This document shows, one piece after another, positions 21,301-28,873 of a stretch of 42,875 nucleotides of DNA. The stretch covers positions 1-42,875 of the forward strand of contig JAAYFI010000110.1 of the NCBI GenBank assembly GCA_012728315.1, read 5' to 3'. The DNA is from Gammaproteobacteria bacterium (GTDB lineage Bacteria > Pseudomonadota > Gammaproteobacteria > Pseudomonadales > Pseudomonadaceae). Position numbers and translations under genes: made by a program. The notes under the pieces are model-generated. The model worked only from the letters and a program-made list of their open reading frames with translations. It made no database searches and was not told the DNA's origin. Numbering within the stretch: the first letter of the stretch is position 1; each line of letters starts with the position of its first letter.

Positions 21301-23456
21301 CGCTCCTGGGCGGTTGCGGTGGAATCAATCAGTCGATCAATTTTGCCCAGCGCCTCCAGCTCTTCGCGAAGGTCCTCCTGCGCCTTAAGCTGGTTGCGAA
21401 GCTCCTTTGTTTCCTTCGATAGCGCATCAGCGTTTTTACCTGCCAGCGCGGCAGTCAGCTGCTTTTCAATGTTGTAGGCGCGCTGCGCTTCTCGGCCAGC
21501 GACTGTGGACTTGGTGTTGGCCTGCAGGATGCCGATCTGGGCCTGCAGGTCCTTGTTCAGCAGGAGCATGCTGGATACTTGCTTGGTAATATCCAGTCGG
21601 TCGAGTGCGTCCTGCTGATCTTTCAGAGCCTTCACTACAGCGCTGCGAGAGCTGGCCCCGGTCTTCAGCAGCTGCTCTTCTACTTTTTGCTCTAGTGTGA
21701 GGGCGCGAACACTATCAGCGCCGGCGAGGTAGGCGTCAGCCATTGCGTTAGCTGATTTGGTCGTTATCTCGGCCTGGGCAAGCAGGCCGGCAAGAGCTTT
21801 GGCTTGCTCCTTAGTTATGGTTGTCGTAGCTGCTAGGCTGCCCCCGAAGCCGCCGAGGCGATCAAGTACATCGTCTAGACCCTTACCGACAGCCTCCAAG
21901 TTCGCACCTGCGCTCTTGCCGACATTCGCGAACATGTCTGCGTAGATGTCAGAAACAGCGTCCGCCTCGCGCTGAGTGTCCGCCTTCATCTGCTCAAGCA
22001 TTGCCTTATGCTCTTTGCCGGTCTTCGATCGAATCCCTTCAATACCGCTACTGATGGCGTCCGCAAATCCATCAAGACCCAGTGCTCGAAGCGCACCTTG
22101 CCCCAGTCCAGTTAGCAGCTGCAGCAGGTCTGCCAGTTTATTGCGGAACGCGTCTAGCGGATTGGTAAGGGCGAACGATATGCTTTCGCCCATGCGCTCG
22201 AAGTACCCGCCCAACTGAATAGCCATCTGATGTATCCCGCTCGCCAGCTTGATACCAGCTTTCTCGAAAATCTCAAACTCATTGCGTAAGTAGGTGCCTA
22301 TCTGCCATCCAGCGATGAAGGCAGCGACAACCATCAGTGAGCGCTGGAGCAAACCAAGCGCGCCGGTTGCCGTAACTACTTGTGCAGTAAATAGCTTGAG
22401 CACAGCAGTGTAAGCAGTCGTTGCAGTTGATGCAGCCAGTTTTGCGGCAGGTATAGTGTAAACAGCGACGACATAAGCAGCGGTTAGTTTTGTGGCTAGA
22501 ATAATCGTGTTAGCTATCGTGTCGATATTATCGCTGAGAACTTTAATAGCCTTTGTGCCAACCTCCAGTGCCGCATCGGCAAGATCAACAATTTTAGCAG
22601 CCAGTGCGCTTGTCGTGCCCGCCGCCTGATCCATCTGCCCAACGAATGCTGTGACGTTGTTACCGACTCGAACAAAAGCATCACCTAGCGTAGCTGGCAT
22701 TTCCTCAGCGCGCGCGCGAACGTCGTCTAGTGATCCGACGATAGACGATGCAATAACGTCGCCTGTTATTTTGCCTTGTGACGCCATGTCGCGCAGACCT
22801 GATACTGTCGTACCAAGTTTGGTAGCCAGCGCCTGCGCAACCTCGCCACCGTTAGCTAGTACCGTCTCTAAGCCGTCAGCCTGCAGCTTACCTACTGCCA
22901 TAGCTTTTGATAATGCGTTCTGCACACTAGCGGCACGCTCGCCCCGTGTTGCAGTAAGCACGAGCATGTTGTTCAGCGATTCTGTAAAGTCAGCCGCGTC
23001 CGATGCGCTGCGACCAAGATCTCTGAACGTCGATACGTTGCGAGAATAGATTTCCGACGTTTGAGCAAGTGGCGAATACGATGCGTTTGCAATTTGCAGC
23101 AGGCGCTTCATTGACTCGCCTGCTGTGTCCATGCTTCCCGTTGCAGCGCCTACGCGACTCTGCATATCAGACCATGCGTCTGCGTACTGAGCTATTTTTG
23201 AGACGCTGAACGCGGCAACGATAACACCGCCCGCAGCCTTAGCCACGCCACCCAATGCGCTAATTTTACTCGATGATCGGTCAGACTGGTCGCCGACTTC
23301 TTTAATGCTTTTAGTGGCTCTGGTTGCGTCGCTCGATAGCGAATCGAGCGAGCCTTCCGCGCCCTGTGCAGACTTTTTTAGATCGTCTAGGTTCTGCGAC
23401 GCCTTGCCGATATTATCGACTCCATCAACTCTAAGACCAAGCGCCGCAATTTCCAT
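18333..23456 (-). CDS. Tail tape measure protein (1707 aa) with embedded DUF4214-like domain
   Basis: By far the longest gene. The N-terminal 230 residues match the lambda-type tape-measure domain (AQYADAWSDMQSRVGAATGS...ASYSPLAQTSEIY...AVGKLQADGLETVLANGGEV). Hydrophobic segments lie near 310-400 and 1015-1055 (Gly/Ala-rich). Most of the rest is coiled coil. Near residues 1554-1600 is a DUF4214-like unit (MYQGTLGYEADAQGVKHWTDRIKSGES), and residues 1608-1645 carry the usual C-terminal FASGGFHSGGLRIVGENGPE. Tape length sets tail length; at about 0.15 nm per residue the tail would be roughly 250 nm, an estimate. Confidence 0.95.
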   Translation of the reverse strand: MEIAALGLRVDGVDNIGKASQNLDDLKKSAQGAEGSLDSLSSDATRATKSIKEVGDQSDRSSSKISALGGVAKAAGGVIVAAFSVSKIAQYADAWSDMQSRVGAATGSMDTAGESMKRLLQIANASYSPLAQTSEIYSRNVSTFRDLGRSASDAADFTESLNNMLVLTATRGERAASVQNALSKAMAVGKLQADGLETVLANGGEVAQALATKLGTTVSGLRDMASQGKITGDVIASSIVGSLDDVRARAEEMPATLGDAFVRVGNNVTAFVGQMDQAAGTTSALAAKIVDLADAALEVGTKAIKVLSDNIDTIANTIILATKLTAAYVVAVYTIPAAKLAASTATTAYTAVLKLFTAQVVTATGALGLLQRSLMVVAAFIAGWQIGTYLRNEFEIFEKAGIKLASGIHQMAIQLGGYFERMGESISFALTNPLDAFRNKLADLLQLLTGLGQGALRALGLDGFADAISSGIEGIRSKTGKEHKAMLEQMKADTQREADAVSDIYADMFANVGKSAGANLEAVGKGLDDVLDRLGGFGGSLAATTTITKEQAKALAGLLAQAEITTKSANAMADAYLAGADSVRALTLEQKVEEQLLKTGASSRSAVVKALKDQQDALDRLDITKQVSSMLLLNKDLQAQIGILQANTKSTVAGREAQRAYNIEKQLTAALAGKNADALSKETKELRNQLKAQEDLREELEALGKIDRLIDSTATAQERLNRQLAELSELRTWAETPEQIRAIDRAMREAQREASQWAQWTESSLERVDSAFADAWRNIGDGFKGFRDNLTNAFKQMLAELAHMAITRPIIMQIGAAIGIGGGAGQIASMTGGGGIGGIANLASSAYSALTGWGPAAYSGFQSGGISGALNGVGGYYGSMFSGGLGGFQAGVQGAYLAPGLAGPTTAGAGGMMGAGSMVGNVAASAPWLAGLGGAFMGYQNSGFKGAASGAAGGYLGAKGGAALGGAAGTAVLPGVGTAVGSAIGAIVGGILGAIGGSKLFGGKWQTKAAGLALDVNDGDLRGWDYEYKKKKGGLFSSNKKKTSYSEMDAERLGLFTDAFDATKDSVSDLYKKLGFDVSDSVLSGLNIGLQQINTMGLSEEKAQEAVAKWFADAAETITSHIDKTVGSDLGLDFAGLQEFVGNLVGVNEVLRYLDVGMFDASVAGGKLAETLSGLAGGLDALSANAATYYDNFFSAEEKTEDAIDAITRTFKDAEVTLTDSRESYRKMVESIDLTSEAGQVMFTKMMALAGTAAQYFSIIEAQAAAAAQAAAQAAANAVNASMAQAGSAYSTLERSIAAERKRITAEFNAAAQAQQAASQASSQAAASIARAQSSSLSASMDISKRLIDIFKQIDNAVKSALDRLMGADAAVVAMRREQSLSIVRRALASGSLADTDGLADAIAASSIIDSASYKTAVELQREQGRTANLISDLGELNGKQLSAEEKIYARLSAQLEHTRSISSSVSSGFSGISSSMQAKYDADMAALDEELEAAKLQMDALGGVDNSIMSVREAVDVMNASVVAAIHQQNKFMSGDTSKTDLGSSAATSSNAGLEATIKRMYQGTLGYEADAQGVKHWTDRIKSGESLSVLQNALTSAAASAAAPKIPAFASGGFHSGGLRIVGENGPELEATGSSRIFNASQTESILNGSRSGDSTSAAITRLENTIAQQADALRSIAKHTRQSAQNTEILDRWDFDGLPQERTA

Positions 23457-23464
23457 AGACTCAC

Positions 23465-24189
23465 CTACTTATCTTTTTTCTGACTGTGAGCGATGTACTC
23501 ACGATCCATTGCGCTCATTATCGCATAGAAACCTTCAAAATCCATGCTTATGCAGCGCTGATAATATCGGTCAACTGCTGACCACGGTATAGGCCCGACT
23601 GACATGCCTGTTTGCCGCTCCGTTGATAGCCGCCAAAACGCCTCCCATAGCGTTATTTCAATATCGTGCAGATCAGGCGGTATCAGTTTTTTGGGTATGC
23701 TCAAACCAAAATGCTCGTAGCCTGCAATGAGGCGACGAGCATCGGGGTTTTCAATTTGCCACGCCAGTCGGGCGGTTAGTTTTTTGTTGCTGCCTCAACA
23801 AAAGCCTTAGCGTCGCCGTCGATTTTAGATGCGCACTCAAAAACCAACTCAGAGAAGCGCTTAAAGTTGCGTGACGTGATCAGCTCCTTGGCTTTTTCCT
23901 TACTGTACGGGACGTCTTTTCCGTCCTGTTTTAAACCGCGCCAATCTTTTAGCACCACTTCATACAGCAATTCTTCGCCATTCTTGTGGTTTTGCTCGTC
24001 CGTTAGCTCTTTGCCGCGATTCTTTGCGCGCATGGCTGCTTGCTTCGCTTGCGCTGCTTTACGAACTTCTTTCGAGCCCATGCCGCAAACGAACAATTCA
24101 AGGTCGCCAGCATTGTCAGGCGCAACCCACGCACCTGAATCAACAACGTTTAGCTCTGCATCGGTTACTACTAATTCATTTAAATCCAT
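23465..24189 (-). CDS. Tail assembly chaperone GT fusion, made by -1 frameshift (241 aa)
   Basis: The frame of the 137-residue protein (24189-23776) continues in the -1 frame from a slippery AAAAAAC just before its stop: after the shift the reading is CTA ACC GCC CGA..., then through PKKLIPPDLHDIEITLWEAFW to the stop at 23465. The total fusion is 241 residues. The second part has no good start codon of its own (only TTG), supporting expression only by frameshift. This is the lambda G/GT arrangement between tail tube and tape measure, where both products help assemble the tail around the tape measure. Confidence 0.88.
23776..24189 (-). CDS. Tail assembly chaperone G-like protein (137 aa)
   Basis: Unshifted product of the chaperone gene. 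Its N-terminal half is beta-like (LNELVVTDAELNVVDSGAWVAP), and the middle is a Lys/Ala-rich helix (KEVRKAAQAKQAAMRAKNRGKELTDEQ) followed by a DVPYSKEKAKELITSRNFKRFSELV segment. It ends ATKN at the frameshift site. Position between tail tube and tape measure and the frameshift define it rather than any strong motif. Confidence 0.88.
   Translation of the reverse strand: MDLNELVVTDAELNVVDSGAWVAPDNAGDLELFVCGMGSKEVRKAAQAKQAAMRAKNRGKELTDEQNHKNGEELLYEVVLKDWRGLKQDGKDVPYSKEKAKELITSRNFKRFSELVFECASKIDGDAKAFVEAATKN
23779..23785 (-). promoter_or_regulatory. -1 programmed frameshift site A AAA AAC
   Basis: On the minus strand the codons are ACA AAA AAC TAA, i.e. the heptamer A-AAA-AAC in the correct phase, directly followed by the zero-frame stop. 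Both tRNAs can re-pair after a -1 slip. A stop codon immediately 3' of the slippery site can favour pausing. Confidence 0.88.
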
Positions 24190-24262
24190 GATAACTACCT
24201 CGGTTCTGGTTCGTATAAAAGCGCGCTCCGGTGAACCATTCCTTCGCGCGCCCCCGTCAGGG

Positions 24263-24982
24263 TTAGATTGTAATGATACGCCCGTTTACTGCAAAGCTGT
24301 AGGTGCGCAAGTACAGATCGTTTTTACTGCCACCTGAGCGAGCGCCGTCAAGCACAAGCGCTTGGAACATGTCAGTCATGCCAGAAGGTGCAGCAGTGGC
24401 GGTGATGGTGCCTGTGCCTGCGCCGGTTGTCGCAATCGCTGCTCCGCCTGGCGCTGATGATACGCTGAAACCGCTAGCGTCAGGCGATGTGACGTAGTAA
24501 GCCGTGCCTGCTGATAGTTCAGTTGGTAACGCGCCTCCTTCAACAGTGAAGATCACGGGCTGGTTAGCCGCCAACCCGTGACCTGGCCACGCAACAACGC
24601 CTGGCGTACCGATAGCAATAGTAACGACAGATTCAGCCGCGCAATCTGCACCGCGCTCAACTTTAATCGCGTACTTCTTGCAATTATCGTCGATAGCCTG
24701 CTGCACAATGATCTGGCCCGGATCAAGCGATAGCGGGATAAACTGGTTAGTCATCGTGCCGCCGTTGCGGGTCCCCTTTGATTTGAGCATCCAATTTGAG
24801 TTGATTAGCTCGAACTCGTTTACGGCCTGCTCAGCACCTAGCTCGCCGACGTTGTATAGACCTTCAACCTCCTGCCACTGCACGGATGCAAAATCAGCAG
24901 GTGTTACTTCAAGCTTTGCAGTTACGGGCAATTTACTAATGTAAATGCGCGTGCCCGACTGGGTATATAATTCTTCACTCAT
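24263..24982 (-). CDS. Major tail tube protein with inserted surface domain (239 aa)
   Basis: ATG 24982 has GAGG eight bases upstream; the 25 residues before it are out of character. The N-terminal 120 residues and the last 35 (TDMFQALVLDGARSGGSKNDLYLRTYSFAVNGRI) form a typical siphophage tail tube subunit. Residues about 125-198 are a separate beta-rich domain (VAWPGHGLAANQPVIFTVEGG...GTAYYVTSPDASGFSVSSAPGG), of a kind found as decorations on phage structural proteins. It is expected to project from the tail. Upstream are tail terminator and completion genes; downstream are the G/GT chaperones. Confidence 0.88.
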   Translation of the reverse strand: MSEELYTQSGTRIYISKLPVTAKLEVTPADFASVQWQEVEGLYNVGELGAEQAVNEFELINSNWMLKSKGTRNGGTMTNQFIPLSLDPGQIIVQQAIDDNCKKYAIKVERGADCAAESVVTIAIGTPGVVAWPGHGLAANQPVIFTVEGGALPTELSAGTAYYVTSPDASGFSVSSAPGGAAIATTGAGTGTITATAAPSGMTDMFQALVLDGARSGGSKNDLYLRTYSFAVNGRIITI

Positions 24983-25124
24983 CTTTAGCGCCTCGTTTTT
25001 CCGGTGTTTGCGTCTTAGCGACTGCCTTGACGATTTTAGCAGCCGCTGATTTAACACCAGTGACCGACTCTAGTAGCGCCTTGCGTGCAGCTTCGCGCCG
25101 TTGTTTGCATTTTTCGCAACTCAT
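24975..25124 (-). CDS. Small CxxC, Lys/Ala-rich protein (49 aa)
   Basis: A 49-codon frame that fills the gap between tail terminator and tail tube, with ATGA overlap upstream and a short overlap downstream. It begins MSCEKCKQRREAARKALLESV, a CxxC pair with a basic helix, and the rest is a Lys/Ala-rich low-complexity helix (AAAKIVKAVAKTQTPEKRG). Similar short Cys-pair proteins are found at this place in other siphophages. It might bind a metal or stabilise the tail joint; function unknown. Confidence 0.75.
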   Translation of the reverse strand: MSCEKCKQRREAARKALLESVTGVKSAAAKIVKAVAKTQTPEKRGAKDE

Positions 25125-25528
25125 GCGAATGTCCTCCACGGGATTCTAACAGGAACGTTCCAGTAACCGCCGTCCTCATAACCATCCACGACGTGCGGTG
25201 CTGATGTAATAGTAACGCAAACTGAGCCGTAGTGCACCGTACTGCCTTCTTTAAAATGTTCGGCTATCTGCCCAGCTTGATCAATAAAAACGCTAGTATC
25301 GCCATGTATCGGCATAACCAGCGTCAGCATTAAAAACCCGCGCCGTGTGTGTTTTTTTCCGGTTGCGATCAGTTCAGGATTTGGCGCTGCTGACACATGG
25401 CCAACACGAATATAGCCGCTCGTTACTGCTGCGAATGTCTTAGCTGGCCAAGCTATCTGGTAGCTGAGCGGCAAGGTATCTATGCCGCTTTTCAGTGCTA
25501 ACCATATTTGCGTTTCAATTGTTGGCAT
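25121..25528 (-). CDS. Tail terminator-like protein (135 aa)
   Basis: The N-terminus (MPTIETQIWLALKSGIDTLPLSYQIAWPAKTF) and the central beta hairpins (GYIRVGHVSAAPN, RGFLMLTLVMPIHGD) match the DUF4128/tail terminator family, which caps the growing tail tube and joins it to the head. Its place between a gp10-like tail completion protein and the tail tube agrees. The start follows immediately after the upstream stop, and the stop overlaps the CxxC gene by ATGA. Confidence 0.8.
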   Translation of the reverse strand: MPTIETQIWLALKSGIDTLPLSYQIAWPAKTFAAVTSGYIRVGHVSAAPNPELIATGKKHTRRGFLMLTLVMPIHGDTSVFIDQAGQIAEHFKEGSTVHYGSVCVTITSAPHVVDGYEDGGYWNVPVRIPWRTFA

Positions 25529-25962
25529 TATGTTTTACCCTTGATCTCGCTGACCGCTGTTTTAACGATGTTAGGCCATTCCGCCACAGCGCCTTCTATA
25601 AAGTAATTTCCTTGCTGATTATACACACGTCCTAGACTATCTGCTCCAACAAAGCCAAACTCCTGTCTAGCGGCATATTTTGCCTGATAACCAATGTAGA
25701 TCGTCTCATCTGCTTTTAGTGTCGCAGCGATCAGACCGATATTGCTACCGGCATAAGGGCCGTCTGTGGTGTTAGGCATACCCTGCTTGCTGGCAAGTAA
25801 CGAGCGCGCAAGGTTGCCAGTAAGGAATGGCACGCGGCCGCCTTCCGGTTTGGTTTTGGCCAGCTCCTCGCCCAATAGCTCGACTGAACGGCCATGCACT
25901 GCATTTAGCCGCTCTTTCGTCTCCGCAACCCATGCGTCTATTGATTCTGTAAAACTGGCCAT
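25528..25962 (-). CDS. HK97 gp10-like tail completion/neck protein (144 aa)
   Basis: The features are a charged N-terminal helix (SIDAWVAETKERLNAVHGRSVELLGEEL), PFLTGNLARSLLAS (about residues 44-57), and YIGYQAKYAARQEFGFVGA (about 91-109), which form the G-N-L-x-x-S and Y-A-x-x-x-E-F-G pattern of the gp10-type head-tail connection family. It is the first tail gene after the rha/DUF551 insertion and has its own extended -10 promoter just upstream. Confidence 0.85.
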   Translation of the reverse strand: MASFTESIDAWVAETKERLNAVHGRSVELLGEELAKTKPEGGRVPFLTGNLARSLLASKQGMPNTTDGPYAGSNIGLIAATLKADETIYIGYQAKYAARQEFGFVGADSLGRVYNQQGNYFIEGAVAEWPNIVKTAVSEIKGKT

Positions 25963-25984
25963 TTGTGCGCCTCGCGTTTTTATC

Positions 25985-25993
25985 AGTATAGCA
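25985..25993 (-). promoter_or_regulatory. Extended -10 promoter for the tail genes
   Basis: Minus strand TGCTATACT: a TGn extension with TATACT, placed between the moron terminator and the gp10-like gene, about 22 bases before its start. It would restore transcription of the tail genes after the terminator. Confidence 0.65.
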
Positions 25994-26000
25994 TGGGCGT

Positions 26001-26025
26001 AAAAAAGCCCCGCACCTGCGAGGCT
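26001..26025 (-). terminator. Terminator after the rha/DUF551 cassette
   Basis: On the minus strand an AGCC-CGC stem with one mismatch and a 4-base loop is followed by six T's. It ends the two-gene cassette, 10 bases after the DUF551 gene stop. Confidence 0.8.
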
Positions 26026-26034
26026 GGTTTGTTG

Positions 26035-26256
26035 TTATTCGGCTGGCGGCTTAGGTAGCTGCATCCAGTGGGTCGGCTCTCGTTCTAGACTGACATGCTC
26101 GCTATACGCGTCAACTACGCTGAACTGCCAGTCATGCCACCAGTCATCACAGTAAAGGCACTTCCTGTAGCGCGCCTCAATGATTCCGGCGGGCGTCCAC
26201 AGTAGAACATTCGTGCCGTCTTTCGGTACGGTGTCTATCGGGTGCCATACACTCAT
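26035..26256 (-). CDS. DUF551 domain protein (73 aa), moron gene 2
   Basis: The protein begins MSVWHPIDTVPKDGTNVLLW and ends THWMQLPKPP, the diagnostic start and end of DUF551, a small phage domain of unknown function; two CxxC-like Cys (CLYCDDWWHDW) lie between. Its start overlaps rha by ATGA. A second DUF551 gene lies at 29370, so the phage carries two divergent copies. Confidence 0.85.
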   Translation of the reverse strand: MSVWHPIDTVPKDGTNVLLWTPAGIIEARYRKCLYCDDWWHDWQFSVVDAYSEHVSLEREPTHWMQLPKPPAE

Positions 26257-26912
26257 AACTCACCCCCAATCGCGCCAATAGCCTTCACAACGTGCGATGC
26301 GCGCTCTTTAGCTAACTGATAAATATCTTTGTAAGGCATCTCGGCCTTTACGCCATCACGAATGGCTATGTCTACCACGCCCTCTAGGATTGCGACTTGC
26401 TTCAACTGGTTAGCGTCTAGATTGTCTCGCTGACCTGACTCTATGCCCAGCAAGCTGTTAGTCATGCGCGTTACGTTACCGAAGTAACGCTCAGCCGACT
26501 TGCTACCTGCTGCGCTGGCGTACTCTACAAGCAGCTTAATGCTATCAGTCTCAGCCTTGCGTACTTCTTTGCCGTCAATACGTGCAATATCACGATTAGC
26601 AAGCTGTGCTCGTACCTTCTTAAATGCGGCAACTAGCTTCTTCTTTAGGTTGCGCGCTCTTGGTGTGTTTTTGATATAGGTCAGCATTAGGTAGCTTTGA
26701 TCTTCATTCAGCAGGTAGTAAGGCTGGGGTCTGCCGCCGCCTTCTGGTTTAGCGAGATGTCTCGCGAAACTACCGAACTCCTCAAAGTCTGCTGCATACT
26801 TGTCCATCACATCGCGCATCATATCGCGGTGTCGAACATCAAGGCGGGAAGCCATAAGGCGGGAATCAACTAAGGGGATTTGCTTCTGGTCTAACATAAT
26901 AATGTCTTGCAT
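26253..26912 (-). CDS. Rha-family phage regulatory/antirepressor protein (219 aa), moron gene 1
   Basis: ATG 26912 with GAGGTG five bases upstream. Residues 1-110 match the Rha family: DSRLMASRLDVRHRDMMRDV (about 16-35), F....FARHLA, then PQPYYLLNEDQSYLMLTYIKNTPRAR..K..LV.AF. Rha proteins interfere with infection of some hosts lacking integration host factor or act as antirepressors. The rest is helical (RKAETDSIKLLVEYASAAGSKSAERYFGNVTRM). It sits in the middle of head/tail genes with its own promoter and terminator, hence a moron-type insertion. Confidence 0.85.
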   Translation of the reverse strand: MQDIIMLDQKQIPLVDSRLMASRLDVRHRDMMRDVMDKYAADFEEFGSFARHLAKPEGGGRPQPYYLLNEDQSYLMLTYIKNTPRARNLKKKLVAAFKKVRAQLANRDIARIDGKEVRKAETDSIKLLVEYASAAGSKSAERYFGNVTRMTNSLLGIESGQRDNLDANQLKQVAILEGVVDIAIRDGVKAEMPYKDIYQLAKERASHVVKAIGAIGGEL

Positions 26913-26971
26913 ATTTTCACCTCAAAACAGTTTATGCCGCAATCGGCAGGGTAGGCATTGCACCTAGGGGT

Positions 26972-26980
26972 ATTATACCA
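26972..26980 (-). promoter_or_regulatory. Extended -10 promoter for the rha cassette
   Basis: Minus strand TGGTATAAT inside the 12-mer TTGTGGTATAAT, which recurs exactly at 36100-36111. It begins only one base after the U-run of the preceding terminator and about 60 bases before the rha start codon. Confidence 0.75.
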
Positions 26981-26981
26981 C

Positions 26982-27010
26982 AAAAAACCCCACACCATTC
27001 CGGTGCGGGG
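26982..27010 (-). terminator. Terminator ending the head operon, before rha
   Basis: On the minus strand CCCC-CACC pairs with GGTG-GGGG (one mismatch) around a 5-base loop, then six T's. It lies between the MuF-like gene and the rha promoter. ATTGCACCT (26957-26965) and AGGTGCAAT (27044-27052) form a 9-base inverted repeat flanking this terminator and promoter. Confidence 0.85.
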
Positions 27011-27074
27011 CTAAACTTTAGAGCGCCGAGGAAAGGACTCGACAGGTGCAATTTAGTATATGTGCAGCATGTTG

Positions 27075-28124
27075 TCAAATCACTGATCTAATCAAGCGGT
27101 ATTCGCAGTCGCAACCGCAGTTAATAACGTTGTGCGCCCCGCCATTTGGATCATGCGGATAAAGCATCACAGAGGAATCACTTAGCACAAAAGGCGTATC
27201 TAGCCCAACAACCGACACACCCGCCATTTCAATGTGTGTAATGCGCCCATCACCGCCGCGCCTATGCCGCCACGTTTTAACGACTGCGCTACGGTCTAAT
27301 CCTTGTTGTTCTGCTGCTTGCTCCCACGCATTATCACGCGCACCCATCACGGCGGCTGCGGTCTCTGTGGTCGCCACAGTGTCTGCGCGCGCTTTTAGCA
27401 GTGCGTTACTGTACTGGCGCTCGGATAGAATGCGCTGCGCCTCTGGTACAGCCTCACCGCGAACGTATGCCGCTAGAATGCGCTGCTCGGTGGCTTTGTT
27501 CACCTTGTAGCGCATGGCAAGGCTTCCGTCTGCGCGCCTAACAACTAAGTCTTGCACGCCATCAGCCGAGCGCATGCCGTTTGATACTTTAGCAAGCCTT
27601 GCCGCTCTTGGTGCGTCCAATCCTAAAACACCACCCTCACGCACACCACCGATACCAACGCGCCCAACTAAATCGCGCGCGATAGTGTGCGGATGGTTAC
27701 CACCCATATAACCCGCCGCGATAACCTCCCGCGCCGTCTCGACCTGCTCTTGCACAAAACCAACGACGCGTGTTGCAACATTTTGCCGAATCCATTTTTC
27801 AGCTGCTGGATTTTGTAGACTGAATCGCAGACCTATAGCGCCTTGGCCTGATCCAGCGATTAGCGAGGCGGTAGCAGTGCCGGACTCAACAAAAACGCTG
27901 GTTAATACTTGGCTGTATTCGTTAAACGCGCCCTCACTGATATTGAGCGCCTGCACTGCGGTAAACGTTGAACCTGACTCAAGCGCAGCGATCAAAGCCG
28001 GCCAATCTACATTTGCATGCAGGTCAACCACGGCGCGCATGAATGCCTGCCGGATCGCTGGCTCGTGCTTGCTCAGTAATTCAGCAAATTGGCGTGCTTG
28101 TGATCGTGTTTGGCGTAGTGCCAT
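27075..28124 (-). CDS. MuF-like head morphogenesis/minor head protein (349 aa)
   Basis: A helical N-terminal half (SQARQFAELLSKHEPAIRQAFMRAVVDL) is followed by RADTVATTETAAAVMGARDNAWEQAAEQQG near residues 240-270 and the DxR/HIEMAGVSVV...NGGAHNVINCGCDCEYRL tail with the closing Cys motif, the pattern of the Mu gpF/SPP1 gp7-like family of minor head proteins bound at the portal. It is the last of the head genes, just before the terminator at 26982. It shows no toxin-domain extension. Confidence 0.8.
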   Translation of the reverse strand: MALRQTRSQARQFAELLSKHEPAIRQAFMRAVVDLHANVDWPALIAALESGSTFTAVQALNISEGAFNEYSQVLTSVFVESGTATASLIAGSGQGAIGLRFSLQNPAAEKWIRQNVATRVVGFVQEQVETAREVIAAGYMGGNHPHTIARDLVGRVGIGGVREGGVLGLDAPRAARLAKVSNGMRSADGVQDLVVRRADGSLAMRYKVNKATEQRILAAYVRGEAVPEAQRILSERQYSNALLKARADTVATTETAAAVMGARDNAWEQAAEQQGLDRSAVVKTWRHRRGGDGRITHIEMAGVSVVGLDTPFVLSDSSVMLYPHDPNGGAHNVINCGCDCEYRLIRSVI

Positions 28125-28127
28125 TGT

Positions 28128-28478
28128 TTAGCCTTCTTTGAACTGCTTGCGCTGCAACTTGCACAGACTAGCTAGATGATCCTGCAACACCATCAGCGTC
28201 AAGCCCTCAGCAGTCCGGCACGCAACCTCTGTCGATGTGATGGCGTCTTGCATCGGGTCGCTGATTAGCTCGCCATTACTGTTTTCCGATGATCCACCGA
28301 ATGCAGATTCAACATCGCCAAGGCATACGCCCGTAAACTTCACAGTAGCCGAAACAACGTTGAACGATTCGATTCTGTCGATCTCAACACTTTCCACGCC
28401 GCCAATCTCGTGGCCGCTGTATGTAACTAATTTGGTTCCAGCAGCAGTGCCGTCGCTGATGATCTTGATGCCTTCCAT
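28128..28478 (-). CDS. Hypothetical head-region protein (116 aa)
   Basis: The N-terminal half is beta-rich (GIKIISDGTAAGTKLVTYSGHEIGGVESVEID...FNVVSATVKFTG), and the C-terminal half has a helix and a Cys pair (VACRTAEGLTLMVLQDHLASLCKLQRKQF). It stands between the head-closure-like gene and the MuF-like gene with three- to four-base gaps, so it is part of the head operon. No known family is recognised; structural or assembly role is inferred from position. Confidence 0.75.
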   Translation of the reverse strand: MEGIKIISDGTAAGTKLVTYSGHEIGGVESVEIDRIESFNVVSATVKFTGVCLGDVESAFGGSSENSNGELISDPMQDAITSTEVACRTAEGLTLMVLQDHLASLCKLQRKQFKEG

Positions 28479-28482
28479 ATTC

Positions 28483-28872
28483 TTAGCTCCTTACGATGAA
28501 TTTTACGGCTACAGTCGTACCAGCCTCGGGAATGCGCTGCACGGACAATATATTCACGCGCACACCATCGACCGATAAAATATCACCGGCCTGGTACCGC
28601 ATATTTGGCGCTGCACAGATAGCCTCACGGTCACTCGCAAGGATAACAGCGCTACCAACTTCCGTACCGACCAGCTTTGAGCTAACGCCTTTGACCGCGC
28701 CTTTTAGTAATTCAGTCTGTTCAGTTGGCTGCACTGGTAGCCATGGCTTAGCAGAATCTGGAACACCGGGCGTTACACGAATGAGTTGGACTGCGCCTTG
28801 ACCGAGACCACCTTCTGACTCGGGCGCTAGCATCTCTCCAACCATTGTTTCCATATCGTCGTATAAAGACAT
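28483..28872 (-). CDS. Head closure/connector-like protein (129 aa)
   Basis: A short N-terminal helix (LYDDMETMVGEML) precedes a beta-barrel-like body (QLIRVTPGVPDSAKPWLPVQPT..., AVILASDREAICAAP...YQAGDILSVDGVRVNILSVQRIPEAGTTVAVKFIV), similar to head-completion proteins that seal the portal after DNA packaging. It lies directly after the DnaT-like connector gene, the usual order of connector then stopper. Motif support is moderate. Confidence 0.72.
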   Translation of the reverse strand: MSLYDDMETMVGEMLAPESEGGLGQGAVQLIRVTPGVPDSAKPWLPVQPTEQTELLKGAVKGVSSKLVGTEVGSAVILASDREAICAAPNMRYQAGDILSVDGVRVNILSVQRIPEAGTTVAVKFIVRS

Positions 28873-28873
28873 A

